In this document: positions 8,516 through 17,974 of the stretch, in pieces | How positions within the stretch are numbered: position 1 is the first letter of the stretch | Layout of the letters: each line of letters opens with the position of its first letter | Source: Cytophagales bacterium | GTDB taxonomy: Bacteria > Bacteroidota > Bacteroidia > Cytophagales > UBA9547 | Assembly (NCBI GenBank): GCA_013297755.1 | Contig: JAAFIH010000016.1 | Coordinates: forward strand, 1-64,000 | Length of the DNA stretch: 64,000 bases | Direction of reading: 5' to 3' | The notes under the pieces: model-generated | The model's database searches: none | What the model was told of the DNA's origin: nothing | The model's input: the letters and a program-made list of their open reading frames with translations, nothing else | Made by a program: the position numbers and the translations under genes

Positions 8516-9127
8516 TTAATTCCAAATTAAATTATTTACATATTTTTTAATTACGGAATTATCAATATGTTTTTCGGGCATAATATGAAGCAGTGTAGGG
8601 CAATTTGCCATTTGGGTAATTATTTTTTGAGAATATTGGTTAGGCTCTCCATTGAAAATGACACCTTTGAGGCTTAATTTTCTGCGTTTGAGTTCTTGTA
8701 ATGTAAGTAAAGTATGGTTGATAGAACCCAAATAAAGGGAAGCTACCAAAACAATTTCGCAATCAAATTTGGCTGCAATATCAATGACAAAATCGCCCTC
8801 AAAATTGAGAGGTACAAGCACACCCCCTGCCCCTTCTATAATTAAATTGTTGTTGGATGGGGGTAGTATAAAATCTTCTAATTTTATTGAAACTCCATCC
8901 AAATCGGCACTTTGATGTGGCGAAACTGGAGTTTTTAACAAAAATCGTTCGTTATGAAAACTTACTTTGGGGTTTTGAACTAAAGCCGAAACTGTGTTTT
9001 TGTCTATATCATCAAGCCCAGATTGTACTGGTTTCCAATAATCATATCCTGTGGCCTCGCACAAAATGGCCGAAGCAAGTGTTTTGCCACACCCAGTGCC
9101 TATGGCTGTAATAAAATATTTTTTCAT
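8516..9127 (-). CDS. bioD: Dethiobiotin synthetase
   Basis: BioD closes the ureido ring of dethiobiotin from 7,8-diaminopelargonate, CO2 and ATP, the penultimate step of biotin synthesis. The protein is 203 residues, slightly short for the family. It has the P-loop GTGCGKT at residues 10-16, the WKPVQSGL segment that binds the substrate, and IEGAGGVLVPL near residue 98, all family hallmarks. No other bio gene is adjacent. The ATG at 9127 is followed directly by the first conserved strand, which supports the start. Confidence 0.93.
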   Translation of the reverse strand: MKKYFITAIGTGCGKTLASAILCEATGYDYWKPVQSGLDDIDKNTVSALVQNPKVSFHNERFLLKTPVSPHQSADLDGVSIKLEDFILPPSNNNLIIEGAGGVLVPLNFEGDFVIDIAAKFDCEIVLVASLYLGSINHTLLTLQELKRRKLSLKGVIFNGEPNQYSQKIITQMANCPTLLHIMPEKHIDNSVIKKYVNNLIWN

Positions 9128-9152
9128 AATTATGGTAAAATTACAACATAGA

Positions 9153-9185
9153 TTTGTTATTTTTTAAGATTTAATTCTATTTTTG
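9153..9185 (+). promoter_or_regulatory. Bacteroidota-type promoter for the cytochrome b5-like gene
   Basis: TTTG at 9153-9156 and TATTTTTG at 9178-9185 are separated by 21 bp. They fit the -33 (TTTG) and -7 (TAnnTTTG) elements recognised by the primary sigma factor of this phylum. A transcript would start at about 9191, giving a leader of roughly 18 nt ahead of the TTG start at 9209. This supports that unusual start codon. Confidence 0.55.
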
Positions 9186-9208
9186 TAAAAAATTACGCCA
9201 TTTAAAAC

Positions 9209-9463
9209 TTGACCAACATACCCCAAAGTTCTCTACCTACATATACGCAAGCACAACTGGCTTTGCGCAATGGGCAAGATAAGCCTCAAATTTGGTGTGC
9301 TTACAAAGGCTTGGTTTATGATATGACAAGTTCTAAACTTTGGCGAAATGGCAAACATTACGAACACTGGGCAGGACAAGATTTAACCAAAGAACTTGAT
9401 ATGGCACCTCACAATGCCCAAGTTTTTGACAAATTTGAACCCATTGGCAGACTGAAATTTTAA
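9209..9463 (+). CDS. Cytochrome b5-like heme/steroid-binding domain protein
   Basis: This is an 84-residue single-domain protein. The segment IWCAYKGLVYDMTSSKLW, followed by GKHYEHWAGQDLTKELDMAPH, matches the short prokaryotic cytochrome b5-like family. The two histidine-containing loops are the likely heme-ligand regions. No signal peptide or membrane anchor is seen, so it is probably cytosolic. The start is a TTG directly after an in-frame stop; the next ATG is well inside the domain, so TTG is the only workable start. The gene is divergent from bioD and precedes the sugar kinase gene by 34 bp. The electron-transfer partner is unknown. Confidence 0.85.
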   Translation: MTNIPQSSLPTYTQAQLALRNGQDKPQIWCAYKGLVYDMTSSKLWRNGKHYEHWAGQDLTKELDMAPHNAQVFDKFEPIGRLKF

Positions 9464-9497
9464 ATATTTTTACTATATATAATTAATTTAACAATAA

Positions 9498-10355
9498 ATG
9501 ATAGCAATCGTAGAAAGTGGCACAACAAAAACAAGTTGGCTGTTTGTAGACAAAGAAAACAATAAATTTGAGTACAAGACCATTGGTATGAATCCTTACT
9601 ACCAAACGGCCGATGATATTTATAATAATCTTTCGGAATCACTTATCCCAAATCTTACTTTTGATACAAAAGTAGATGCTATATTTTTTTATGGTGCAGG
9701 TTGCGAGTTGCAAGCCCAAAGAGATGTCGTTTCTAAAGGTATGCGTAGGGTTTTCCCAAGTACAGAAATAAATATAAACCATGATTTGTTGGCAGCCGCC
9801 AGGGCTCTTTTTGGCGATGAAGCAGGCATAGCTTGTATTGCAGGTACTGGAGCAAACTCTTGTTTGTATAATGGCAAAGATGTAATATGGAATATTCATT
9901 CGCTAGGTCTTTTTATGGGCGATGAAGGCAGTGGGGGATATAATGGCAAACTTTTAGTAGCCGATTATATCAGAAAAGCGATGCCTAAACATATTCATGA
10001 AAAATTTGAAATTAAATATTCTGATCGCACAAAAGAAATATTAGATGCAGTATATCTAAAGCCTTTTCCAAGTAGATATTTGGCTTCTTTTATGCCATTT
10101 ATTACCGAAAATATTGCTGATGAATATATTTATAGTTTAGTAAAACGTAGTTTTGAAGCCCAATTTGATAACACCATTTGCAAATATGCTGACTATCAAA
10201 AATACAATATTGGGTTTGTTGGCTCGGTGGCCTATTATTGCAAAGATATTTTGATGGAAGTGGCCAAAGCACGCCATGCTACTATATCTACGATTGTGCA
10301 AGCTCCGCTAGACCCATTAATGAACTATCACAAATCTAAAGGACTTATAAAATGA
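9498..10355 (+). CDS. BadF/BadG-type N-acetylglucosamine kinase family protein
   Basis: This 285-residue ATPase belongs to the ASKHA fold. The N-terminal phosphate-1 motif is VESGTTKTSWLF (residues 5-16). The phosphate-2 region is CIAGTGANSCLY, and the glycine-rich GDEGSGGYNGK near residue 141 contacts nucleotide and sugar. Members of this family in Bacteroidota are annotated as N-acetylglucosamine kinases, which phosphorylate GlcNAc salvaged from cell-wall or glycan turnover. The substrate is inferred from family only. The stop codon TGA is followed without a gap by the heptamer array, but the protein has a normal length and shows no sign of truncation. Confidence 0.85.
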   Translation: MIAIVESGTTKTSWLFVDKENNKFEYKTIGMNPYYQTADDIYNNLSESLIPNLTFDTKVDAIFFYGAGCELQAQRDVVSKGMRRVFPSTEININHDLLAAARALFGDEAGIACIAGTGANSCLYNGKDVIWNIHSLGLFMGDEGSGGYNGKLLVADYIRKAMPKHIHEKFEIKYSDRTKEILDAVYLKPFPSRYLASFMPFITENIADEYIYSLVKRSFEAQFDNTICKYADYQKYNIGFVGSVAYYCKDILMEVAKARHATISTIVQAPLDPLMNYHKSKGLIK

Positions 10356-10507
10356 GTTGGGAGTTAGGAGTTGGGAGTTGGGAGTTAGGAGTTGGGAGTT
10401 AGGAGTTGGGAGTTAGGAGTTGGGAGTTAGGAGTTAGGAGTTGGGAGTTGGGAGTTGGGAGTTGGGAGTTAGGAGTTAGGAGTTGGGAGTTAGGAGTTGG
10501 GAGTTGT
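10354..10507 (+). repeat. Heptamer tandem repeat, 22 copies of GAGTTRG
   Basis: Twenty-one copies of the 7-mer GAGTTGG or GAGTTAG follow one another without interruption, and a 22nd imperfect copy (GAGTTGT) closes the array. The only variation is A or G at the sixth base, with both forms mixed along the array. It starts inside the stop codon of the sugar kinase gene. Since 7 is not a multiple of 3, the frame shifts with copy number. Read on the minus strand it gives LPTPNSQ-type repeats, which I do not take as a gene. It resembles the short tandemly repeated heptamers described in cyanobacteria. Confidence 0.97.
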
Positions 10508-10812
10508 AGGTTATAAATTATTGATTGCGATGAAAGTAATTTTGATAGTTTTGAAATCTGAGTTGCTTTGAATAACAATATATGATATAAATCGTATTCC
10601 AAACATATAAAATACTTATGCTTATTTATAAAATATGTATAAAAAAACTTTTATGTAAAGCCGCCTTTTTGGTTTCAGTAAAATTTATAGGGATGGTATT
10701 TTATTTTGAAAGTTATATTTAAAATGTCGTCATTTTCTACTCTGAATTTGATGGTATCGAAAAAAAATAATCTATAATTGATAACCCAATTTGAACATAT
10801 ATTTAAAAATAC
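10508..10812. other. Intergenic region before plsY
   Basis: In these 305 bases between the heptamer array and plsY I see no protein-like frame, hairpin terminator or clear promoter. Confidence 0.4.
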
Positions 10813-11478
10813 ATGGAGACACAATTTATTGTTTTAAGAGTTTTACTTTACACATTTTTAGGGATTTTGGCGTACTTTATTGGTTCTATACCTACAGCTG
10901 TGTGGTATGGCAAAGCCTTTCATAATGTAGATGTACGTACACAAGGTAGCATGAACGCTGGTGCTACCAACACTTTTAGAGTTTTGGGAGCAAAAGCTGG
11001 TTCTATTGTTTTTTTAATAGATGTGTTCAAAGGTTGGACCGCCACCACCTTGGCTAATATATTGTATTTGGATGATGTCATTTGGTCGTATCACGTGGCC
11101 GAATTTAAAATTATTTTTGGCACTTTGGCCGTCCTTGGCCATATATATCCAGCCTTGAGCGGTTTCAAAGGGGGCAAAGGTGTTGCTACTTCTCTTGGGC
11201 TTGGTTTATGTATGTTTCCTGCTGTGGCTTTGGTGTGCTTGGTATTATTTTTTGTAATACTTGCTGTGTCGCATTACGTTTCTTTAGGTTCTATTGTTTC
11301 TACTTTGGCTTTTCCGTTATTGATGTTTACCCAAGAATTTAAACCTGACGACCCACTCTTGATTGGCTTTGGATTTTTTGCTTTTGCTCTTGTGATATAT
11401 ACCCATCGTAAAAATATTCAAAGATTATTACAAGGAAATGAAAATAAAATTTATCTTATTCCAAGAAATAAATCATAA
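10813..11478 (+). CDS. plsY: Glycerol-3-phosphate acyltransferase PlsY
   Basis: PlsY transfers the acyl group from acyl-phosphate to glycerol-3-phosphate, giving lysophosphatidic acid at the inner membrane. The 221-residue polytopic protein carries the three conserved loops: GSIPTAVWYGK (about residues 23-33), VRTQGSMNAGATNTFRVLG (about 41-59), and HIYPALSGFKGGKGVATSLG near residue 110. The ATG at 10813 gives a normal short N-terminus. ridA follows 17 bp downstream and is probably in the same transcript. Confidence 0.95.
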   Translation: METQFIVLRVLLYTFLGILAYFIGSIPTAVWYGKAFHNVDVRTQGSMNAGATNTFRVLGAKAGSIVFLIDVFKGWTATTLANILYLDDVIWSYHVAEFKIIFGTLAVLGHIYPALSGFKGGKGVATSLGLGLCMFPAVALVCLVLFFVILAVSHYVSLGSIVSTLAFPLLMFTQEFKPDDPLLIGFGFFAFALVIYTHRKNIQRLLQGNENKIYLIPRNKS

Positions 11479-11495
11479 AATTAGTTAATAAAATA

Positions 11496-11873
11496 ATGAA
11501 AAAAATAATCACAAGTACCCATGCACCAGCCCCTATTGGGCCCTACAGCCAAGCAGTGCAATTTGGAAATATGCTTTTTGTATCAGGTCAGGTATGTTTT
11601 GAGCCTCAATCTGGTGCTTTAGTAAATGCAAACATAGAAACTGAAACTCATCAAGTAATGAAAAATATTGGTGCTATCCTTAGCGAAGCTGGATATGATT
11701 ATTCTAATATTGTCAAAACATCTATTTTTGTAAAAGACCTTAATAATTTTGTGGCCATCAACGGAGTATATGCTACCTATTTTGACAAAAATCCGCCTGC
11801 AAGAGAAACAGTAGAAGTAAGTCGTTTGCCAAGAGATGTACAAGTCGAAATCAGTTGTATAGCTGCCAAATAA
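11496..11873 (+). CDS. ridA: RidA family reactive-intermediate deaminase
   Basis: This 125-residue protein has the full RidA signature: PAPIGPYSQAVQFGNMLFVS near the N-terminus, and the arginine in NPPARETVEVSRLP near residue 105 that binds the substrate carboxylate. RidA hydrolyses reactive enamine/imine intermediates, such as 2-aminoacrylate released by PLP enzymes, in the cytosol as a trimer. It follows plsY closely and converges with the next gene with only 3 bp between the stops. Confidence 0.95.
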   Translation: MKKIITSTHAPAPIGPYSQAVQFGNMLFVSGQVCFEPQSGALVNANIETETHQVMKNIGAILSEAGYDYSNIVKTSIFVKDLNNFVAINGVYATYFDKNPPARETVEVSRLPRDVQVEISCIAAK

Positions 11874-11876
11874 GAG

Positions 11877-12254
11877 TTAGTCTTCGGGGTAAGGAATAAA
11901 TACAAAATTGACAAATTGCTCATCTACGATGAAAAGGCAGCAAAACTCTTCTGGGTTTTTGTAAGTTTTGCAAAAATCAACGTACTTTTCGGTATCAATT
12001 AATTTTCTTTGTACGAACTCTTCTATTGTAGAGGCATAGTAGTTCCATTCATTGTCAAATTCAAATTTTCGATACAAAATGCTACCAATAGCAATATCTA
12101 CTTTTGATACAGGAAAAATGGGAAATTCTGTAAATTTTCGTTCTATAATTTGATAGGATGCTTCTTTGAGATTGTCGGCCACTTTTACAAAATCCGAACT
12201 TATAGAACCCAAATAATTGCCATCCATCAAATCTGGATCGTTGTCTATTTTCAT
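11877..12254 (-). CDS. Hypothetical protein, 125 aa
   Basis: I do not recognise this family. The protein is acidic, soluble, and without signal peptide or membrane segments. It looks like one mixed alpha/beta domain: a helical N-terminal half (KVADNLKEASYQIIERKF), an aromatic centre, and C-terminal strands (EEFCCLFIVDEQFVNFVFIP). It lies downstream of pyrG on the same strand with a 54-bp gap and could be co-transcribed, and it faces ridA tail to tail. The regular composition and lack of overlap with other genes support it being real. Confidence 0.75.
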   Translation of the reverse strand: MKIDNDPDLMDGNYLGSISSDFVKVADNLKEASYQIIERKFTEFPIFPVSKVDIAIGSILYRKFEFDNEWNYYASTIEEFVQRKLIDTEKYVDFCKTYKNPEEFCCLFIVDEQFVNFVFIPYPED

Positions 12255-12308
12255 AATTTAAACTAAAATAAAAATCGAAAAAATAATTACTAAAACTAAA
12301 TTTAATAC

Positions 12309-13925
12309 TTAATTTTTTAATTTAGAAAATTCCAAAGCTGCTCTCACAAATCCCACAAAGAGTGGATGAGGATTGAGTACTGTACTTTTGAGTTCAGGGT
12401 GAAATTGCACACCAACAAACCAAGGATGCTCCTGTATTTCGACTATTTCGACCAAGCCAGTTTCTGGGTTGATGCCCACAGGAATCATACCTGCTTGGGT
12501 GTATTTTTCTTTATAATTGCTATTAAACTCGTATCTGTGGCGATGTCTTTCAGATATTAGGGTAGATTGATAGGCTTTGGCAGACTTTGAATTTTCGTCT
12601 ATTTGGCAAGGAAACGCCCCCAAACGCATAGTACCACCTTTTTGGGTAATTTTTTTTTGCTCTTCCATCATATCAATCACTGGATCTGGCGTAGATGGAT
12701 TCATTTCGGTAGAGGCGGCCTCTGGTAAGAATAGTACATTTCTTGCAAATTCTACAACAGCACATTGCATACCCAAACATATTCCAAAAAAAGGAATTTT
12801 ATGTTCTCTTGCTATTTTTACAGCATTAATTTTGCCTTCAAATCCACGCTCACCAAAGCCTGGTGCTACCAAAATACCATCGTAATTGGCAATGGTTTCG
12901 TATACATTTTCGAGTAATTTTTCGGATTGTATCCACTCTATGTTTACTTTGCACTCGTTTACGGCCCCAGCGTGTATAAATGCTTCTGCTATTGATTTGT
13001 AAGCATCTTTTAATTCTACATATTTGCCAATGAGGGCAATATTGATTTCAGAAGTAGGATTTTTTAGTTTTCCCAAAAACTCTTTCCAAGTATCTAAATT
13101 GGGTTCTTGTTTTTCTTCTAAATTTAGTTTTTGCAACACCCTAATATCCAACTTTTCTTTTTTCATCAACAAAGGCACATCATAGATGGTTTCGGCATCT
13201 ATACTTTCGATGACACAATTTTGCTGTAAATTACTAAAAAGAGCTATTTTTTTGCGTATATCTTGAGAGAGATGAAACTCTGTACGGCAAACTAAAATAT
13301 CTGGCTGAATACCTGATTCTGACAGATTTCTTACTGAATGTTGGGTAGGTTTTGTTTTGAGTTCGCCAGCAGATTTAAGGTAGGGAACTAGCGTAAGATG
13401 TATAACAATAACATTGCGATCGCCCATTTCCCACTTAAACTGACGCACAGCCTCTATAAAAGGCAAAGCCTCTATATCGCCCACACAGCCCCCAATTTCA
13501 GTAATAATAATATCAAACTTACCTGTTTGGCCAAGTGCTTTAAAATTCTTTTTGATTTCGTCTGTAATGTGAGGTACTACTTGCACAGTTTTTCCTAAAA
13601 ACTTACCTTGTCGCTCTTCTGAAATCACTTTAAAATAAATGCGACCAGTGGTTACATTGTTGTCTTGCGAGGTTGGCACATTGAGAAAACGCTCGTAATG
13701 ACCCAAATCTAAATCAGTTTCGGCACCATCATCGGTTACATAGCATTCGCCATGTTCGTAAGGGTTGAGCGTACCAGGATCTACATTGATATAAGGGTCG
13801 AATTTTTGGATAGTAACCGAATAGCCTCTTGCTTGAAGCAATTTGGCCAAAGATGCCGAAATAATACCTTTACCCAATGAAGAGGTAACACCACCAGTAA
13901 CGAAAATATATTTTGAAGAAGACAT
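12309..13925 (-). CDS. pyrG: CTP synthase
   Basis: PyrG makes CTP from UTP, ATP and glutamine. The N-terminal synthetase domain begins [20 protein letters not shown]. The C-terminal class I amidotransferase domain has the nucleophile in GICLGMQC and the partner HPEL near the end. I chose the ATG at 13925 (538 residues) over an in-frame TTG six codons upstream because it directly precedes the conserved start. The sequence TATATTTG (13930-13937, minus strand) fits the -7 promoter element and ends only 4 nt before this ATG, so the mRNA may be nearly leaderless. No matching TTTG -33 element is evident. Confidence 0.95.
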   Translation of the reverse strand: MSSSKYIFVTGGVTSSLGKGIISASLAKLLQARGYSVTIQKFDPYINVDPGTLNPYEHGECYVTDDGAETDLDLGHYERFLNVPTSQDNNVTTGRIYFKVISEERQGKFLGKTVQVVPHITDEIKKNFKALGQTGKFDIIITEIGGCVGDIEALPFIEAVRQFKWEMGDRNVIVIHLTLVPYLKSAGELKTKPTQHSVRNLSESGIQPDILVCRTEFHLSQDIRKKIALFSNLQQNCVIESIDAETIYDVPLLMKKEKLDIRVLQKLNLEEKQEPNLDTWKEFLGKLKNPTSEINIALIGKYVELKDAYKSIAEAFIHAGAVNECKVNIEWIQSEKLLENVYETIANYDGILVAPGFGERGFEGKINAVKIAREHKIPFFGICLGMQCAVVEFARNVLFLPEAASTEMNPSTPDPVIDMMEEQKKITQKGGTMRLGAFPCQIDENSKSAKAYQSTLISERHRHRYEFNSNYKEKYTQAGMIPVGINPETGLVEIVEIQEHPWFVGVQFHPELKSTVLNPHPLFVGFVRAALEFSKLKN

Positions 13926-14120
13926 GGCACAAATATAATTCAAAAAAATAGACCTAAAAAAAATATATTGTTAGTTGATAAAAAAATAAAAACAAATTTG
14001 TTATTTTTCTTTAAATAAATTGATTAGAAAAGTAATAATTATTTATTAATAGTGTAATCATTTTTTAAAAATAAAATAGAATTAGAGCTAAAAATAAAAA
14101 AATTATATTAATGTTGTAAA

Positions 14121-14246
14121 ATGATTTTAAAAAATAAATTTAGAGAATTTTTAATAAATAATCAAACTCTGCTAATATTATTTTTAATAACTTTTTTGGC
14201 ATTAGGATTGAGACTATTTAGATTAAATGGGCGTAGTTTTATATAG
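14121..14246 (+). pseudogene. Truncated N-terminus of a GT-C-type membrane glycosyltransferase
   Basis: A 41-codon frame encodes one hydrophobic helix ending in ALGLRLFRLNGRSF and then a TAG. That pattern matches the first membrane helix of ArnT/PMT-like GT-C enzymes just before their catalytic DE loop. It stops there and is followed, in another frame, by a complete gene of the same general type. It is most likely the 5' remnant of a lost or replaced glycosyltransferase. Confidence 0.5.
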
Positions 14247-14265
14247 TAAAATGCATAAATATTTT

Positions 14266-15834
14266 ATGAACAAAATTCTTAAATTAAAATATTTTTTATT
14301 TTTTTCTTATTTTATTTTGGGTTGTAGCATTTATACCCATTTTGGATTCTCTTTTGACGAACAATTAGAAAGAGAAAAGGGTAAAATTTATATAAAATAT
14401 ATTTGCAAACTTTCTAAAAGTGAAAACACAAAATTTGCTTTAAAATATAAAGACGAGATAGATTTAACCACGTTTCATGATAGGTATCAGGGACCAGTTT
14501 TTAATATTTTTTTAGCAATTATAGAAGATGTTTTTAATATAGTAGATACACAAGAAATATTTTTTATGCGTCATTTAATAACTTTTTTGGTTTGCTTTTG
14601 TGGTTCATTTTTTTTCTATCTAATTATACAAAATAGATTTAATAATGAAATTATTTCAATCATAGGTTGGATTGTTTATGTATTAAGTCCACGTCTTTTT
14701 GCTGAAAACTTTTATAGTAGCAAAGATGCTGTACTAATGTCTATGACAACTATTGCATTTTATTTTTTATTGAATATTTTAAGCAAACCAATTATTATAC
14801 ATATATTACTTTTTAGTTTGTTTTCAGCATTATGTATTGATATTAGAATAATAGGTTTAATTATTCCTTTAGTAGGTATTAGTTGTTTATTTGTTTTTCA
14901 GATTTTTTTAAACAAGTTTCAAAAAATAATAAAAACGCTGTTATTACTTTTGATTAGTTTATCATCCTTAATTGTTTTTACTATTATATTTTGGCCACTT
15001 TTATGGCAGAAACCTTTTTTACATTTATACGAAGCATTTACAGTAATGTCAAAAATTTTTTGGAATGGAGAGGTACTTTATTTTGGTAAATTGTATAAAC
15101 AAAACAATGAAAGTTTGCCTTGGCATTACTTGCCAGTTTGGATAACCATAACAACTCCATTTTTGTACATTATATTTTTTTTTATTGGAGTGTTTTTTCT
15201 TCTTTTAAATACTTTAAATCAATCACTTAATAAATTGGTTATCTATAAAGAATTTTCATTTGATTTAAGTGTTTTAATGATAGGAATTTTACCAATTTTG
15301 ATTGTTGTTTTTTTAAATGCAATAGTGTATGATGGATGGAGACATGTTTATTTTATTTATCCATCGATTTTATATTTTAGTATTTATGGTTTACATTATC
15401 TTAAAAAACACTTTACAAAATATAGTTCTGTAATTTACAGCATTGTTATACTTAATTTTTTTTGGATAATCTATCAAATAATACATTTGCATCCTTTACA
15501 AAATATTTATTTTAATGAATTAATACAAAAAGACCTAAAATGCAGATTTGAAGTAGATTATTGGGGGCTTGGATATAGAAAAGCAATAGAACATATTTTA
15601 AATAACGACCAGAGAAAGAATATTAATATTGCAATAAATGGCAATATTGATGCAATAATGATGCTTAATAAAGAAATGAAAAACAGAGTTAATGTTTTTT
15701 ACTGGGGAAGTGAAAATTGTCAGTATAAAATTACTAATTTTAGAGGACACCCAGCTTTCGTTGAAGATAAAAATATTTATTGGAATATTACTTATAAAGG
15801 AGATCAAGTTATGACTGTATATAAGCTGAATTAA
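14266..15834 (+). CDS. Polytopic GT-C-like glycosyltransferase
   Basis: This 522-residue membrane protein has about ten or eleven hydrophobic helices. The first external loop holds an acidic pair in GFSFDEQ (residues 31-32), as in GT-C enzymes that transfer sugars from polyprenyl-phosphate carriers outside the inner membrane. About 100 C-terminal residues form a soluble domain. In-frame ATGs also exist at 14227 and 14251. I prefer 14266 because the earlier start overlaps the upstream remnant and adds only a non-conserved stretch. It opens a run of five plus-strand glycan genes. Acceptor and sugar are unknown. Confidence 0.7.
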   Translation: MNKILKLKYFLFFSYFILGCSIYTHFGFSFDEQLEREKGKIYIKYICKLSKSENTKFALKYKDEIDLTTFHDRYQGPVFNIFLAIIEDVFNIVDTQEIFFMRHLITFLVCFCGSFFFYLIIQNRFNNEIISIIGWIVYVLSPRLFAENFYSSKDAVLMSMTTIAFYFLLNILSKPIIIHILLFSLFSALCIDIRIIGLIIPLVGISCLFVFQIFLNKFQKIIKTLLLLLISLSSLIVFTIIFWPLLWQKPFLHLYEAFTVMSKIFWNGEVLYFGKLYKQNNESLPWHYLPVWITITTPFLYIIFFFIGVFFLLLNTLNQSLNKLVIYKEFSFDLSVLMIGILPILIVVFLNAIVYDGWRHVYFIYPSILYFSIYGLHYLKKHFTKYSSVIYSIVILNFFWIIYQIIHLHPLQNIYFNELIQKDLKCRFEVDYWGLGYRKAIEHILNNDQRKNINIAINGNIDAIMMLNKEMKNRVNVFYWGSENCQYKITNFRGHPAFVEDKNIYWNITYKGDQVMTVYKLN

Positions 15835-15925
15835 TTTAATTCAGTTTTATAGATAGTTAATTTGAATTTGCCAAAAGGGTATTATAAATTAACTTTACTT
15901 GTATTTTAACCAAAATCATTTTTGA

Positions 15926-17839
15926 ATGTACGTATTATTATTTTTTATTATTTATTTTAATCTTTTTTTACTTTTAAATCTAAAATTCACTACAAGAAAT
16001 TCCTATGTAATTTCATGGGTTTCTATGCTTTTGTTTTCGTATGTTTTTACCGAATTTTTAAATCAATTTTTATCAATCAATATTTATAATCTAATTTTAA
16101 TATACTCGATTTTTGCAATTCTTAGTACAATTTTAGTTTTTATAAATAGAATTTCAATCAAAATTAAAATTACAGAAACTTTAAAAAATATTCCAAAACC
16201 AACTTTTCCTTACATTTATCTTATTTTATTTTTCATTTTAATATTAGCTTTTATTTGTATGTATGTCTCACCCAATAATTGGGATTCTATGACTTATCAT
16301 TTAGGAAGAGTAGCACATTGGCAGCAAAACCAAAATATACAACACTATCCAAGCCATATTTCAAGACAACTATTTAACCCACCTTTGGTAGAATACATGC
16401 AGTTGCATATATTTATTTTAACAAACGATGATTATTTTCTCAATTTGATTCAATTGTTTTCTTTTATAGGATGCATTATTATGGTTTCATTAATAGTAAA
16501 AGAATTGGGTTATAATTTTATTTCCCAAGTTACATCATCTATTGTTTGCCTTACAATACCTATGGCATTACTTCAATCTACTAGCACTAAAAATGAATTA
16601 ACAGTTGCTTTATTATTTATCACCTCAGTTTACTTGTTTGTAAAACTTTTAAAGAATATAGAATGGAAAATTGTAGCAGGATTAGGTATAATCACAGGAA
16701 TGGCATTAGCTACGAAGGCTACAAGTTATGTATATTTGCCAGCTGTATTTGTTGTCTTTTTTATTGCTTTGGCATTTAAAAGTTTAAAAAAAACTATTTT
16801 TTCAGGTTTAGTTATTTCTATTATATCAATTACAATTGTATGCCCAATTTATTTGAGAAATTATAAAAGCTATGGTCATCCCTTGGGGGCAACAGCAAAC
16901 GAACGTAGCTGGTACTCTAATAGCACCTATAATTGGCAAACATTAGTTTCTAATTTTGCAAGAAATTCGTATATTCACTTAGCAAATGTCAAACTTTTTA
17001 ATAGTCAAATATTTGGAAAACAATCAGATTATTTCAAATATAAGTTATATAAATTACATGAAAAATTAAATATCGATATTTTAAATCAAAATACTACTTG
17101 GGGTGCTACAAATATGGATTTTACTTTAGAAAGAGACGAAGATTATGCTGGCAATTATCTTCATTTTATTTCAAGTATATTTTCTGTTTTATTTCTGACG
17201 CTATTTTTTAAGTTTTTTAAACCCTCAAAAATAGAATTACTCCTTATTTTGATAGCTTTAGGTGTATTATTTTTCTTTTGTTTTTATTTAAAATGGCAAC
17301 CTTGGCATAGCAGACTCCATACACCAATTTTTATATTAACGTCTGTAATAATAACAATTTTTTTAAGTAAAATTAATTTTTACATAAGAAATATAATTTT
17401 ATCATTATTTATTTTAGGCTCGATTACTTATCTTGTAGAAAACAGCACAAGGCCGATATTATTTAAAAAACCTAAAATATTTAATTTAACTAGAGATGAA
17501 ACAATGTTTAGAAAAAAAGGGAACGAAAAACTCAACGATACTTACCAAATGGCTGATTTCATCAATAACAACAAAGTCGATACCTTAGGTTTTGTATTAG
17601 ATGAAGATGCTTGGGATTATGCTTTGTTTAAAATTCTTAAAAGAAACAACAAATCATTGATAATAGATCATATAAATGTGTCTGAAGAAGACACCCCAAA
17701 ATCTATTTTAGAAAACTATCCAATTTCTAAATGTAAGTATATTTTATCAAATGTATCTCTTGATCAAAACTTTATAAATTTTAATGGAAAAGTATTTTAT
17801 TCAGTATTTAAAAATAATAATTATGCAGTTTATAAGTAA
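15926..17839 (+). CDS. Polytopic GT-C-like glycosyltransferase
   Basis: The protein is 637 residues with about a dozen predicted membrane helices. After the third or fourth helix comes SPNNWDSMTYHLGRVAHW near residue 119, whose aspartate and histidines sit where GT-C enzymes keep their catalytic acidic loop. A 130-residue C-terminal part is soluble. Size and topology match O-antigen-, mannosyl- or protein-type transferases. It follows the previous transferase by 91 bp. The reaction is inferred from topology and the motif, not from a named family. Confidence 0.65.
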   Translation: MYVLLFFIIYFNLFLLLNLKFTTRNSYVISWVSMLLFSYVFTEFLNQFLSINIYNLILIYSIFAILSTILVFINRISIKIKITETLKNIPKPTFPYIYLILFFILILAFICMYVSPNNWDSMTYHLGRVAHWQQNQNIQHYPSHISRQLFNPPLVEYMQLHIFILTNDDYFLNLIQLFSFIGCIIMVSLIVKELGYNFISQVTSSIVCLTIPMALLQSTSTKNELTVALLFITSVYLFVKLLKNIEWKIVAGLGIITGMALATKATSYVYLPAVFVVFFIALAFKSLKKTIFSGLVISIISITIVCPIYLRNYKSYGHPLGATANERSWYSNSTYNWQTLVSNFARNSYIHLANVKLFNSQIFGKQSDYFKYKLYKLHEKLNIDILNQNTTWGATNMDFTLERDEDYAGNYLHFISSIFSVLFLTLFFKFFKPSKIELLLILIALGVLFFFCFYLKWQPWHSRLHTPIFILTSVIITIFLSKINFYIRNIILSLFILGSITYLVENSTRPILFKKPKIFNLTRDETMFRKKGNEKLNDTYQMADFINNNKVDTLGFVLDEDAWDYALFKILKRNNKSLIIDHINVSEEDTPKSILENYPISKCKYILSNVSLDQNFINFNGKVFYSVFKNNNYAVYK

Positions 17840-17974
17840 TAATATTTTATAAAAAAAATAAAAATTGACATATTAATTTATTAAAAAAATAATGAAAAAT
17901 AATTTTAAGAATTAAATTCAATTAATCGAATATAATTAAAAAATACAAATTAAAAATTTTTTCAACAAACAAAT

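Noticed and set aside
10354-10507. CRISPR array
   Set aside because: The units are 7 bp with no spacers between them; this is a simple tandem repeat.
10399-10602. 67-codon minus-strand frame with LLTPNSQ repeats
   Set aside because: The repeat peptide is only the translation of the heptamer array. No start context supports expression.
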